NCBI GenBank assembly: GCA_903934195.1
Contig: CAIZMV010000034.1
Location: 1-64,000 of the forward strand
Length of the DNA: 64,000 nt
Reading direction: 5' to 3'
From: an uncultured Acidimicrobiaceae bacterium
GTDB lineage: Bacteria; Actinomycetota; Acidimicrobiia; Acidimicrobiales; Ilumatobacteraceae
The notes under the pieces were generated by a model. It searched no databases. It worked only from the letters and a program-made list of their open reading frames with translations, and had not been told where the DNA came from. The position numbers were made by a program, and so were the translations under genes. Shown here piece by piece: positions 1 to 9,379 of the stretch. Position 1 is the stretch's first letter. Each line of letters opens with the position of its first letter.

Positions 1-119
1 GACGGATTGGCAGCTGCTTGACTGCCGGTTGAGGCCACGGTTGAAATCGCTATTGCTGTTGCTACTGCAACACCAACGCGACGCAATACACGTGAGCGCA
101 TTGAGTGAGTTTGTGTCAT
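1..119 (-). CDS. N-terminus of a secreted protein (cut by window edge)
   Basis: An ATG at 119 opens a minus-strand frame that runs off the left edge. The 39 visible codons give a classic export signal. There is a short polar start, then an Arg-rich n-region (MRSRVLRR), then an Ala/Ile/Val hydrophobic core (VGVAVATAIAIS), then a probable signal-peptidase site near GSQAAA. Nothing of the mature protein is visible, so function is unknown. The following 180 bp up to the alcohol dehydrogenase gene should hold its promoter. Confidence 0.6.
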   Translation of the reverse strand, partial: MTQTHSMRSRVLRRVGVAVATAIAISTVASTGSQAAANP

Positions 120-298
120 AAGAATTACCCCTAAAACTGTCAGCACCCGTTTGGTGTGACATCAGTCAAGGTAGTGCGCAAAACGCTGTGTCTGTTGTCA
201 TGTGACATAAGACCAAGAAGTGAAATTGTGTTACGTGTTGTAAACAAATTTGTGTGTAACAAGCAAATGTTTTTCACAATCGATTGTGAAAAATCATT

Positions 299-1243
299 TT
301 ACATTTGCGTGAAGATATGTACTTTAATTGCGCCAGCTTGTCTGTCGTTTGCAACTGCAAACGCTTGAACAGATTCTTCAAGTAAGAAACGATGTGTAAC
401 AAGCGTTGTAATGAGTTCGGGATGACGAACAAGCATGTCGACTGCGTCTACAAAATCATTCTGTTCATGATTGTGGCTATAGAAGATTGACGGCACGAGA
501 GAGATCTCTTTTAACATCATCTGGTTTTTGAGTTGGATGCTTCCCCAAACCATTCCAAACTCAATTACGTCTCCGCGTGGGCGTGTCGCATTGAAACAAG
601 TGTCGAGCGATTCTTGGGTGCACACAGCATCGAATGAAACGTCATAGTTGGTACCTGGCTTTGACACTGCGTTCACCCCGAGCTTCTGTGCAGCATCAAA
701 TTGGTGAGGGTGGCGACACACAATGTCTACGTTGATGCCTCTGTCGGCAAGAACAGCTGCAGTAAGTAGGCCAATGGAGCCAGAGCCCACGACTAGAGCT
801 GACATGCCAGAAGCGAGGCGAACTCTGTTGATGCCATGGACTACCACAGCAAGAGGTTCAACAAGACCGACTGCGGCCGGGTCGGTGCCGCCGGGTACCG
901 GAACCAGGCGTGAAGACTCCACCCGGACGAATTCGGCAAGGCCCCCGTTAATTGAAGTGCCGTGTAGGGATGCTGCAGCTTGGTGGCAGGTGTGAGGGAA
1001 GCCAGAAGTGCATTGCGCGCAGGAGCCGCATTCCCCAGTTGGTCGAACTGCAACCAGTTGGCCGTCGGAAGTGAAACCACCAAACTCGTGGCCGAGAATG
1101 ACCCCGGAGAGCCCAGATGAAATCAGGTGCAGATCGGATCCGCAAATACCGGCGGATGAAACGGTGATGAGTTCACCATCCCCGGATGGTTCATCTTGGT
1201 CTGTAACAAAGACTGAGCCTGACGAGGACATAACTGCGCGCAT
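299..1243 (-). CDS. Zinc-dependent medium-chain alcohol dehydrogenase
   Basis: This is an MDR-superfamily NAD(P)-dependent alcohol or polyol dehydrogenase of 314 aa. Catalytic-zinc ligands are visible as Cys34 in GICGSDLH and His52-Glu53 in GHEF. Structural-zinc cysteines are Cys72, Cys75, Cys78 and Cys86. The nucleotide-binding glycine motif GSGSIG lies near residue 155. The protein is about 30 residues shorter than typical family members, because loops in the catalytic domain are short. The ATG at 1243 is chosen; an upstream in-frame TTG at 1249 and an ATG at 1231 are alternatives. The substrate cannot be read from sequence; sorbitol, threonine or other secondary alcohols are all possible. 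It is a stand-alone gene with no pathway neighbours. Confidence 0.85.
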   Translation of the reverse strand: MRAVMSSSGSVFVTDQDEPSGDGELITVSSAGICGSDLHLISSGLSGVILGHEFGGFTSDGQLVAVRPTGECGSCAQCTSGFPHTCHQAAASLHGTSINGGLAEFVRVESSRLVPVPGGTDPAAVGLVEPLAVVVHGINRVRLASGMSALVVGSGSIGLLTAAVLADRGINVDIVCRHPHQFDAAQKLGVNAVSKPGTNYDVSFDAVCTQESLDTCFNATRPRGDVIEFGMVWGSIQLKNQMMLKEISLVPSIFYSHNHEQNDFVDAVDMLVRHPELITTLVTHRFLLEESVQAFAVANDRQAGAIKVHIFTQM

Positions 1244-1266
1244 GGGCAAATTGTACTACTCAGTTA

Positions 1267-2019
1267 TTAGCCGGTGGTTGTTGTCGTTGGCGCGATTGTT
1301 GAAGTTGAGGTAGTCGAAGTAGTTGATGACGTACTTGTTGTTGTGCTCGCGTTGACGATGTAGGAACCAAATGAAGAAATTGCAGGCACGAGAAATTTGC
1401 TTCGGGTCTTGTAGCCAGAAACTGTGAGATGCACGCCGTCAACAATGAATCGACTCTTTGATTGAGGAGTGAATGCCGTATTCCAGTCGGCAATGCTTAG
1501 GTTCGGATAACGCTGCTTCGCTAAACGAAGTTCACGATTGAATCGAACTCCACGTGCACGCCAATCGCTACGGCCTGTTTGAGAGAACTCCAAGTTGACC
1601 CACAACACGGGCAACCCACGCGTCTTTTGCATGACCGTGTCAATTACCCAACGCGGGTACCACGCCTCTGGTTTGGAAATCATGTCATTGGTGCCGAGGG
1701 CAACAACGATGGCAGTGGTTGAAGAAGTGATTGTCTTTTTAATGACAGTTGCACCTAGTGATGCCTTGCGACCATCCTTTGCGTCCAAGACAACGTTGGT
1801 CCAAGTGCCAAGGGCGCTCACCTTTGTCGATAGAGAACCAAATGCTTCGGTGCCTACTGTGAGGCTGTCGCCAACTACAAGCAATGTTCCTTGACCGTTG
1901 GCCCCGATAGCGATTGAACGTCCATCCACGGGGTCTGGGCTCTGTATTAGTAATAGTCCGATCACGGCAAATATGGCTGCGGCGAAACCCCGGGCGCGAG
2001 CCAAAGATGATGAGGACAT
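1267..2019 (-). CDS. Secreted or membrane-anchored GDSL/SGNH hydrolase with Ser/Thr-rich tail
   Basis: This is an SGNH-fold esterase or lipase-like hydrolase of 250 aa. Block I GDSL carries the nucleophile Ser52, block III GTND is at 109-112, and block V DGVH gives Asp194 and His197. The N-terminus has a hydrophobic segment (about residues 11-27), either a signal peptide or an anchor, so the protein acts outside the membrane. The last ~27 residues are almost only Ser, Thr and Ala, a low-complexity tail typical of exported actinobacterial proteins. The ATG at 2019 is chosen because GGAAGG lies 9 bases upstream; a GTG at 2028 is in frame but would overlap that Shine-Dalgarno. It is divergent from the sulfatase-fold gene with 34 bp between starts, suggesting a shared promoter region and possibly related envelope work. 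Confidence 0.85.
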   Translation of the reverse strand: MSSSSLARARGFAAAIFAVIGLLLIQSPDPVDGRSIAIGANGQGTLLVVGDSLTVGTEAFGSLSTKVSALGTWTNVVLDAKDGRKASLGATVIKKTITSSTTAIVVALGTNDMISKPEAWYPRWVIDTVMQKTRGLPVLWVNLEFSQTGRSDWRARGVRFNRELRLAKQRYPNLSIADWNTAFTPQSKSRFIVDGVHLTVSGYKTRSKFLVPAISSFGSYIVNASTTTSTSSTTSTTSTSTIAPTTTTTG

Positions 2020-2053
2020 GGAATGCACCCTTCCATTGTGGCAAGGTTGTCAG

Positions 2054-4096
2054 ATGTTCCGCCGTCACTTTTTGACCTATTTGGCTCTGTCCACGATGGC
2101 AATCGCTCAGCCTTTGCTGGATTTGTATGGGAAGAATACGACTGTCTTTTCGGCGGCAAAGTTGTCGCCACTTGAAGTCTTGGTGTTTCTGCTCCTAGTT
2201 GGCCTAGCCCCAGCGTTTATGTGTATTGGTCTTGACAGATTCTCTGCACTGTTTGGCCCAAAGGTAAATGAAGCAACCCGTCTATGTCTGATTAGTGGAT
2301 TGTCTTTACTGCTGGGCTTGGCGGTAGCCAGATGGCTAGATGTAAATAGGAATATTCCGTCGATTTCAATTGGTCTTTTGTTTGCACTCGTGATTCCGTT
2401 TGCATTCGACCGATCCAAACCGGTTCGTGAATGGTCGCGTTGGCTTTCACTGCTGGCTGTTGCTGTTATCGGGAGTGCCGTTATTGCAATGCAGCCGGTG
2501 TTGCTTGAATCAAATGGACCTGAATCCGATGCGATCGTTGGGAATAAAGACATCACCGTTCTTCAGGTGATATTCGATGAGTTTCCTTTGTATTCACTTC
2601 TTGACAGCGATGGTCAAATCAATTCAGAGCGTTTCCCTGGGTTTGCCGAATTGGCAAAGGGTTCCACGTGGTACCGCAACGCTGTAGCCGAGTCGAACTT
2701 TACGCACCAAGCAGTGCCTGCGGTGCTTGCGTCCCAAGTGCCGGATCAAGTTGGTGGTCCTTTTCTTGCTCAATACCCTAAGAACATCTTCACGCTATTT
2801 GCAGGCGCCTCGGATGTCGGAGGAATTGAACCGGTAACTAGTTTGTGTCCACATTCAGTGTGTGGCGGAAAAGCGGGCGCTACGGCATCATTTAGCGCAG
2901 GCCGATTACAAACCTTTCTACGAGATGCTGCGTATGTATACGGCCAACGCGTGTTCCCGCCAGTGTTGCGAAAGTATGTTCCCTCCATTGAAGGTACGTG
3001 GGGCGGTTTCGGAGCCGTAGCTAATGAGTTCAAGGATCAGTTCGCTGTAGGCGCACTTTCGCAAGTAGATGCAATTGAACGTGGAGTAGACATCGTGTCA
3101 AAGTCCACGAGTCCACGAGTACAAGTGGTGCATTCATTGTTGCCCCATGCGCCATGGCGAATCACTCCAGACCTTCGAGTCGATGAACTGTCTCCAACAA
3201 TCTCAACACAGAATCCTGACGACGAAGAAGTGATTCGGGATATGTATCAGACCTTCTTGTATCAAGTCGGGGCTGCTGACCAAGTGATCACGAATCTGAT
3301 AGCGAAACTAAAGCAGTCAGGCAAATGGGACTCAACACTCTTGGTGGTAACTGCTGACCATGGCATCTCTTTTATACCCACAATGCCGCAGCGGCACACT
3401 GATTTCACCTACCCCGAACAAGTCGCAGATATTTACAGAATTCCTACCTTTGTTAAGTACCCGAATCAGAAGGCGGGCGTTGCCAGCGATTGCGCCATCA
3501 CTAACTTGGATCTATTGCCAACCATTATTGATGTCACTCAAACGAAGAGTTCTTGGACGTTTGCCGGGATGTCTCTTGCGAATGAATGTCCAACGGAAAG
3601 AACTCGCACCATTGTTTCGGCCACGGGTGAGTCGGCTGTACTTTCTGGCGGTTTCGAAGAAGTTCGTGAGCGAGCAGCGCACTACGCGCAGATTGTTTCC
3701 AATGTCGGTTCTATTCGTAAGGTCGCAGCCGTTGGCGAAAGTGCATCACTTATTGGCACCCGAATTGGTGACCACACTGTGGATAGTCGAATCTCTAGCT
3801 GGACCGCTAAGCAGAAGCGACTGTTTCAGAATGTGTCAGGTAAGCGAGGGGCAACTATTCCAGGAATGATTACAGGCAAAGTAACTCTGTCTCAGTCACT
3901 AGAGGACGGCACTGAGGGAATCATCACGGTCGACGGAGTTGCTGCGGGGGTCATCGGGGAATTGTCCGGTGCACGTTCAGTCGTCACATTTGCTTCTGTA
4001 CTTGATTACACGCTGCTTACGCCTGGGCCTCACACCATTGAGTTGTTCATCAGGAATCCTGATGGAACCATAACTTCAGTGGGCGCACCGAGTTAA
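2054..4096 (+). CDS. Membrane-anchored sulfatase/phosphoglycerol-transferase-fold protein
   Basis: The protein is 680 aa. About five hydrophobic helices occupy the first ~170 residues. An extracytoplasmic alkaline-phosphatase/sulfatase-like domain follows: DEFP metal-binding start, FTHQAVPA in the nucleophile region, and LLVVTADHG, the second metal site. A C-terminal part of ~170 residues has no recognised motif. Related proteins move phosphoglycerol or phosphoethanolamine onto glycopolymers or hydrolyse sulfate esters; which one applies here is not visible. The longer frame from 1898 runs antisense through the SGNH gene, so the ATG at 2054 (CAAGG about 10 bases upstream) is preferred. The stop overlaps the convergent GGDEF-EAL stop (TTAA at 4093-4096). 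Confidence 0.75.
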   Translation: MFRRHFLTYLALSTMAIAQPLLDLYGKNTTVFSAAKLSPLEVLVFLLLVGLAPAFMCIGLDRFSALFGPKVNEATRLCLISGLSLLLGLAVARWLDVNRNIPSISIGLLFALVIPFAFDRSKPVREWSRWLSLLAVAVIGSAVIAMQPVLLESNGPESDAIVGNKDITVLQVIFDEFPLYSLLDSDGQINSERFPGFAELAKGSTWYRNAVAESNFTHQAVPAVLASQVPDQVGGPFLAQYPKNIFTLFAGASDVGGIEPVTSLCPHSVCGGKAGATASFSAGRLQTFLRDAAYVYGQRVFPPVLRKYVPSIEGTWGGFGAVANEFKDQFAVGALSQVDAIERGVDIVSKSTSPRVQVVHSLLPHAPWRITPDLRVDELSPTISTQNPDDEEVIRDMYQTFLYQVGAADQVITNLIAKLKQSGKWDSTLLVVTADHGISFIPTMPQRHTDFTYPEQVADIYRIPTFVKYPNQKAGVASDCAITNLDLLPTIIDVTQTKSSWTFAGMSLANECPTERTRTIVSATGESAVLSGGFEEVRERAAHYAQIVSNVGSIRKVAAVGESASLIGTRIGDHTVDSRISSWTAKQKRLFQNVSGKRGATIPGMITGKVTLSQSLEDGTEGIITVDGVAAGVIGELSGARSVVTFASVLDYTLLTPGPHTIELFIRNPDGTITSVGAPS

Positions 4097-6366
4097 TTGC
4101 GTCCGGTGATTTCTCGCCAATGATTCGGATCTTCTAAGAACTTGACGACGCGTGGAACGTCGTCGACATGAACGGGACGACTGAACAAATATCCCTGAGC
4201 TCTGTGGCATTCAAGAGATAACAGTTGGTGTAGTTGTTCGGTGTTTTCTACGCCTTCTGCAACTATCTCAGCGCCCATTGCTGTAGCCATTGCAATAATC
4301 GTTCTTACTATGTTCTGCGTTGCCGCCTCAGCTACCACGTCATTGACAAATGCTCTGTCAATCTTGATGCATTGAATTGGGAAGCGTTGAAGAAGAGAGA
4401 GTGAGGAATAGCCAGTTCCGAAGTCGTCAATTGCAATGCGTACACCGAGGCCATGCAGTCGGTGCAGGGCCGCAAGGGCTTGGGTAGGTTCAGTAATCAT
4501 CACGCTTTCGGTCACCTCAAGCCACAGTTGACCGGCGGGAATGCCAGAGGATGCGAGCGCCTCGGTGACGACTGTGACAAATTGCGGATCATGAAGTTGG
4601 CGTACTGAGACGTTGACGCTCATTGTTGTGCTTGGCGAACAGTGGCCAGCATCTATCCAGGATCGAAGTTGAGTGAGCGCATCGTTGATGGCCCACGAGC
4701 CAAGGGGGACAATGATGCCGGTTTCTTCTGCAATGGGGATGAATTCGTCCGGAGAAACAACTTGGGCTTGACCGCGATCCCAACGCATCAAAGCTTCGAA
4801 ACCAACAACGAGTCCCAAATCAATGTCAACTATCGGTTGATGTACCAGGTGTAATTCATTTCGCTCTAAGGCTCGGTACAAGGCGGTTTCGACATCGAGT
4901 CGCTTAGTCACGTTGTCGAGCATTGAGTCATCGAAGAGAGCTATGCAGTTCCTGCCAGCATTTTTTGCGCGGTACATGGCTGTATCGGCATGTCGCATTA
5001 GTTCGTTGGCGGATAACTCGACAGATGTAGGGGCATAGGCGACACCGATGCTTGCTGTTACAAACATGTCGCCGTCTCTTGTCTTGATCGGGCTGCGAAG
5101 TGAATCGAGTACTTGTTCTGCCAACAAAACCGATTGAGTCACAGTCTCGGTTGTTGCGTCTAAGACCACGAATTCATCTCCGGCAATTCGTGCGACTGTC
5201 GCATGGGCGGGCACTGCCGATGTAAGTCGACGCGAAACCTCTGTTAACACATCGTCTCCGATTGAGTGACCGAGGCTGTCGTTGATATTTTTGAATCTGT
5301 CAACATCAATGAAGAGCACTGTGGGTTGGACGTGTGTTTTCCAAGAAGATCTCATTGCTGTTTCGATGTGTTGAAGCATGAGTACTCGGTTTGGCAATCC
5401 GGTGAGCGAATCCGTTAGTGCATTTCGAACAAGTTGGTCTTGTGTGGTGGCATTCAAGCGGACTGACTGCACGACTCGTGACATCACTACTGCAACAAGA
5501 ATGCACACTGTAATGGTTCGAACAGTTGTGTCTTGTGTGTTGGCTGGTTTGTCGATTGCAAGAACAATGATGGGTGCAACAAGTGATGAAGTGGTGGTTA
5601 GGAGGCGCGTCATGAGCGCCGGCACGACCGTGTGGGAACCAGTTGCTGCAATATGACGAATAGCAGGGTGAGCGAACCCTGCGCCCGCTAACGCAATCGC
5701 CATCAGCAATGGTGCGTCAAGCGTGGCTGCCGAGAATGAGACGTCTCCACGAAACACGACAGCGCGCAAAATGAGGCCCGACAATGTAAGCGCAATGGCT
5801 ATGCCAACAAATGCATTGGCAGGCGAGGGCACGGTCTGTGAAAAAAGCAGTGTGGCCAACAGAAAGAGAACGATCATTGCAACGCCAAGAGTGATGCTTC
5901 GAATTGTTGTGAATGTCGCAGAGTTGCCCGTTGCCCCCAGTGATGGCTGAACGAGATACACCCACACAACGAGCCAGGCTCCGATACCAACAATGAGTCC
6001 GTCGGCAAGAACATTTCCGGCTTGACCAATAAGGCGCCGCCGAATGATGAACACAAGACCGAGCACAATGAGAACCTGTGACGCGAGGAAAAGAGATTCT
6101 GGAACTAGCGAGTGCGGTGTATCCGCGTTGTCTTCAATGACTCGAGCGGCAATAAGGACTAGGCCTGTGATAGCCGTGATGAGGGAGACAGGAACAGGTG
6201 CTTTGTTGGTGGTAGCCCCGATGGCATAGCCGAGCAATGCGATTGCCATACAAACAACTGCGGGAACACTGCTGAAATTCTCAGCAATCAGAGCATGTGC
6301 TGCGCCGAGGCCTATGGCTGCGATTGCAAAGACCCAGGCAGTGGCTGAGAGGGCTTTACGTGTCAC
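4093..6366 (-). CDS. Membrane GGDEF-EAL cyclic-di-GMP turnover protein
   Basis: The protein is 757 aa. The first ~300 residues contain eight or more predicted membrane helices forming a sensory domain. A diguanylate-cyclase domain follows with the signature read as AGDEF near residue 395 instead of GGDEF. The EAL phosphodiesterase domain begins near 495. It has an intact EALMRW, NVSVRQL, EVTESV, IDDFGTGYSSL, KIDRAF and VAEGVE set, so the phosphodiesterase site looks complete. The cyclase may still work, because some A-GDEF proteins are active, or it may be regulatory. The start is a GTG at 6366 without a clear Shine-Dalgarno. No other c-di-GMP gene is in the window. Confidence 0.88.
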   Translation of the reverse strand: MTRKALSATAWVFAIAAIGLGAAHALIAENFSSVPAVVCMAIALLGYAIGATTNKAPVPVSLITAITGLVLIAARVIEDNADTPHSLVPESLFLASQVLIVLGLVFIIRRRLIGQAGNVLADGLIVGIGAWLVVWVYLVQPSLGATGNSATFTTIRSITLGVAMIVLFLLATLLFSQTVPSPANAFVGIAIALTLSGLILRAVVFRGDVSFSAATLDAPLLMAIALAGAGFAHPAIRHIAATGSHTVVPALMTRLLTTTSSLVAPIIVLAIDKPANTQDTTVRTITVCILVAVVMSRVVQSVRLNATTQDQLVRNALTDSLTGLPNRVLMLQHIETAMRSSWKTHVQPTVLFIDVDRFKNINDSLGHSIGDDVLTEVSRRLTSAVPAHATVARIAGDEFVVLDATTETVTQSVLLAEQVLDSLRSPIKTRDGDMFVTASIGVAYAPTSVELSANELMRHADTAMYRAKNAGRNCIALFDDSMLDNVTKRLDVETALYRALERNELHLVHQPIVDIDLGLVVGFEALMRWDRGQAQVVSPDEFIPIAEETGIIVPLGSWAINDALTQLRSWIDAGHCSPSTTMSVNVSVRQLHDPQFVTVVTEALASSGIPAGQLWLEVTESVMITEPTQALAALHRLHGLGVRIAIDDFGTGYSSLSLLQRFPIQCIKIDRAFVNDVVAEAATQNIVRTIIAMATAMGAEIVAEGVENTEQLHQLLSLECHRAQGYLFSRPVHVDDVPRVVKFLEDPNHWREITGRN

Positions 6367-6483
6367 TTTGTCTCGAAATCTGCATGTGGTGACCGCCCAA
6401 TCGAACCCAAATGACGGTACTACGAGTGGGGTTCACGGAAGGGGAGCCTGTATCTCAGTGTCAGAAAGATAGTCTGAAGGCAC

Positions 6484-7479
6484 ATGACCACCGTTGCTCC
6501 CACCGTCACGGTCGTTGTACCAGGCGCCCATCTCATGGCTGAATTGCTTGGACAACGCGATGAACTATTGCGCCGAGTCGAAGATGCATTCCCCGATGTC
6601 GCAGTAGTGGTGAGAGGCAACGAGATTGGTTGCTCGGGTCCTCGAGCCCACCAAGTTGGTCGTTTGTTCGAAGAGATGGTTCTTCTCCTCCAAAGTGGCG
6701 AGCGACTCGATCAGTCGGTAATGGATCGCAGCATTGTGATGGTTCGTGCCGAACAACGTCCGAGCAGCGTTTTGACCGATGACATTTTGAAAGGCTCGAG
6801 AGGACGCATGGTGCGCCCAAAGACTGCTGGTCAGAAACGGTATGTCGATGCCATTCGGGAAAACACCATCACCTTCGGTGTTGGGCCAGCGGGAACAGGA
6901 AAGAGTTGGCTTGCCGTAGCAATGGCTGTGCAGGCTCTTCATGCCCGACAAGTTCAACGAATTGTGCTGACAAGACCGGCTGTAGAAGCTGGAGAGCGTC
7001 TTGGCTTCTTGCCAGGAGACTTGATGGCAAAGATTGATCCGTACCTTCGGCCTCTATATGACGCTCTCTACGACATGATGGACCCTGAAGCAGCAGTGAA
7101 ATTGATCGAGCGTCAAACAATTGAAGTTGCTCCACTCGCGTTTATGCGAGGAAGAACACTGAATAATTCTTTCATCATTCTCGACGAAGCTCAGAACACA
7201 ACTCCGGAACAAATGAAGATGCTGTTGACAAGAGTGGGATTCGGCTCAAAGGTTGTCATCACAGGCGATGTTTCACAGATAGATGTTCCAGACGGACGTA
7301 GCGGATTAGTTGGCCTAGAGAAAAAACTGGGGCATATCGATTCACTGGCATTTGTGTATCTAGACGGTTCTGATGTGGTTCGCCATCGAATCGTTGCTGA
7401 CATTGTTGCCGCGTACGAGCGATTTACTAATGCTGAGGCGCGGCGAAGTTCAGCGCGTAAGGCTGCCCGTGATGACTGA
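6484..7479 (+). CDS. phoH: PhoH-family ATPase
   Basis: This is a PhoH-like cytoplasmic ATPase of 331 aa, linked in many bacteria to RNA metabolism. The N-terminal ~110 residues are the small KH-like part. Walker A GPAGTGKS is at 134-141, and Walker B with the DEAQ-type box (ILDEAQNTT) is near 225. GAAGG precedes the ATG. It opens a three-gene set with ybeY (8-bp overlap) and corC (4-bp overlap), the usual bacterial order. That order supports a shared role in rRNA maturation and quality control for phoH and ybeY. Confidence 0.93.
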   Translation: MTTVAPTVTVVVPGAHLMAELLGQRDELLRRVEDAFPDVAVVVRGNEIGCSGPRAHQVGRLFEEMVLLLQSGERLDQSVMDRSIVMVRAEQRPSSVLTDDILKGSRGRMVRPKTAGQKRYVDAIRENTITFGVGPAGTGKSWLAVAMAVQALHARQVQRIVLTRPAVEAGERLGFLPGDLMAKIDPYLRPLYDALYDMMDPEAAVKLIERQTIEVAPLAFMRGRTLNNSFIILDEAQNTTPEQMKMLLTRVGFGSKVVITGDVSQIDVPDGRSGLVGLEKKLGHIDSLAFVYLDGSDVVRHRIVADIVAAYERFTNAEARRSSARKAARDD

Positions 7480-8065
7480 GTCTCGACCGAGAATTCATGT
7501 GCCTCGTCGCGCAGGTGGTGATGGAGTTCCTGAAGTGTTCTGTTCGGACGAACAATCTGGAAGCACGATTGATCTTGCACGCTGGCGCCAACTAGCGATT
7601 TCTGCACTTCTGCACGAAGGGGTGCACGGAGCATGTGAGTTGTCAGTGTTTTTCGTAGACGAACCAACAATGGCAGACCTGAACAAGGAACACATGGGCA
7701 AGGTTGGCCCTACTGATGTCTTGGCTTTCCCCTTAGATGCGGCCGACATGATTGAACAACAGGGTCCTGGTGCTCTCACGCGCGGACCAGCTAGACCGCA
7801 TCCGGACAATGATGACGTGCCGACACTATTAGGAGATGTTGTTCTTTGCCCCGTTGTGGCTGAGCGCCAGGCTCCAACGCATGCTGGGACTTTTGACGAT
7901 GAAGTTGCACTACTTTTGGTGCATGGAATCTTGCATGTCCTTGGTTTTGATCATCATGACGAAGAGACAAAGACGGTCATGCGGGCTCGAGAGTTGGCAA
8001 TCTTGACCGAACATCATTGGGCGGGTCCTGCACCTGTCGAATTCAGACAGGAACAAGACGAATGA
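7472..8065 (+). CDS. ybeY: Endoribonuclease YbeY (rRNA maturation factor)
   Basis: This metal-dependent single-strand endoribonuclease is needed for 16S rRNA 3'-end processing. The zinc motif HGILHVLGFDH is present at residues 151-161 of the 197-aa protein. It is longer than E. coli YbeY (155 aa), owing to an extra N-terminal ~25 residues and an insert around residue 95 (QQGPGALTRGPARP). The ATG at 7472 lies inside the end of phoH (ATGACTGA), indicating translational coupling; a longer frame from 7373 would overlap phoH too far. Its last codons overlap the corC start. Confidence 0.92.
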   Translation: MTESRPRIHVPRRAGGDGVPEVFCSDEQSGSTIDLARWRQLAISALLHEGVHGACELSVFFVDEPTMADLNKEHMGKVGPTDVLAFPLDAADMIEQQGPGALTRGPARPHPDNDDVPTLLGDVVLCPVVAERQAPTHAGTFDDEVALLLVHGILHVLGFDHHDEETKTVMRARELAILTEHHWAGPAPVEFRQEQDE

Positions 8066-9345
8066 TCGCAACTTCTCCAACCACAGTCGATTGGTGGATG
8101 CTGATCGGAATTCTGATTCTTTTAGGAATTTTGATGGTTCTTTCAATTGCGGAGATGGGTCTTTCGCGCGTGTCGAAGCCGAAGGCTCAGGCATTGGCTG
8201 ATTCCGGTGCCCGCGGTGGTTCAGCACTCCTTGGCTTGGTTACTCATCCCGAGCGGTGGGTAAATCCGTTGTTGTTGTCTGTGAACGTGTGCCAAACGGT
8301 TCAGGCAACCTTGACCGGAGTAGTAGCAGGACGATTGTTTGGGCCCGCCGGAGTGGCCATAGGTGTTGTCCTCAACGTTGTTGTGTTCTTTGTCTTTGCA
8401 GAAGCAGTACCAAAGACGTATGCGATTTTGCATTCTGACAGGGCTGCTTTGTCGACATCTCGTTTGATTTCTCTTCTGGTGGGTTTTTATCCGTTGACAA
8501 AAATTTCCCAAGGTCTTATCGGGTTGACGAACATCGTTGTAAAGGGCAAGGGGCTGGAACAGGGGCCATTCATTGGAGAACAAGAATTCCTAGGCATGGT
8601 GGAAGCTGCTGTTGAAGATGAAGTAATCGAACATGAAGAACGTGCCTTGATCGAATCCATTATTGAATTCGGAGACACGATTGTGCGCGAGATTATGCGT
8701 CCTCGCCCTGACATTGTGAGTGTTGATTCTGGTGAAACGCTCGACATGGCCTTGGATGAGGCATTTGAACACGGCGTTAGTCGATTGCCAGTGATGCGAA
8801 ATGACGAAGAAGATAACGAAGATGTTCTTGGAATTGTGTACGCGAAGGACATCATGAAGGCGGTTCGTTCCGGACTCGGGTCTGACCCAGTTGATTCGCT
8901 TGTCCGCACTGCTGTCGTTATTCCTGAGAACAAGCCAGTTGCGAAACTGATGCGTGAGATGCAACGCGATCACTTCCATATGGCCATCGTTGCTGACGAG
9001 TACGGCAGCATTACTGGTCTAGTTACGCTAGAAGATTGTCTTGAAGAACTGGTAGGTGAAATCGTGGACGAGCACGACGACGAAGTACCTGATGTTCGAA
9101 ATCTGCCCAATGGTGAGTCATTGGTAGACGCTGGTATGTCCATTGAAGATTTCAACGAGCACTTCGATGTAGATCTACCTGACGCCGAATTTGACACTGT
9201 TGGAGGGTTCCTTTTCGGAGTTCTCGAACATGTTCCTGTAGTTGGCGAAACCCTTGAGATAGAGGGATGGCGCTTTGTCGTTGAGGCTCTCGAAGGGCGC
9301 CGCATCACCGAAGTTCGTTTGATGCCCACGATTGGTACCGAGTAA
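8062..9345 (+). CDS. CNNM/CorC-HlyC family membrane protein with CBS pair
   Basis: The 427-aa protein has an N-terminal DUF21/CNNM region with about four membrane helices (residues ~10-150). A CBS-domain pair (about 210-325) and a C-terminal CorC_HlyC domain (about 340-420) follow. Family members are implicated in magnesium/cobalt efflux or homeostasis; haemolysin naming is historical. The start ATG overlaps the ybeY stop as ATGA at 8062, so the longer upstream frame is rejected. In actinobacteria this gene normally sits between ybeY and era. Here an insertion of about 13 kb of menaquinone and acyl-CoA genes separates it from era. Confidence 0.88.
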   Translation: MIATSPTTVDWWMLIGILILLGILMVLSIAEMGLSRVSKPKAQALADSGARGGSALLGLVTHPERWVNPLLLSVNVCQTVQATLTGVVAGRLFGPAGVAIGVVLNVVVFFVFAEAVPKTYAILHSDRAALSTSRLISLLVGFYPLTKISQGLIGLTNIVVKGKGLEQGPFIGEQEFLGMVEAAVEDEVIEHEERALIESIIEFGDTIVREIMRPRPDIVSVDSGETLDMALDEAFEHGVSRLPVMRNDEEDNEDVLGIVYAKDIMKAVRSGLGSDPVDSLVRTAVVIPENKPVAKLMREMQRDHFHMAIVADEYGSITGLVTLEDCLEELVGEIVDEHDDEVPDVRNLPNGESLVDAGMSIEDFNEHFDVDLPDAEFDTVGGFLFGVLEHVPVVGETLEIEGWRFVVEALEGRRITEVRLMPTIGTE

Positions 9346-9379
9346 CGCCTTCGCTCTCTAACTTCTGTAACTTGGCGAA

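Noticed and set aside
1898..2053. N-terminal 52-codon extension of the sulfatase-fold gene
   Set aside because: It runs antisense through the SGNH start, has no hydrophobic or conserved sequence, and the ATG at 2054 begins directly before the first helix.
6404..6436. GAACCC/GGGTTC inverted repeat upstream of phoH
   Set aside because: It is only six base pairs with a long spacer in a 117-bp divergent promoter region, so chance is likely.
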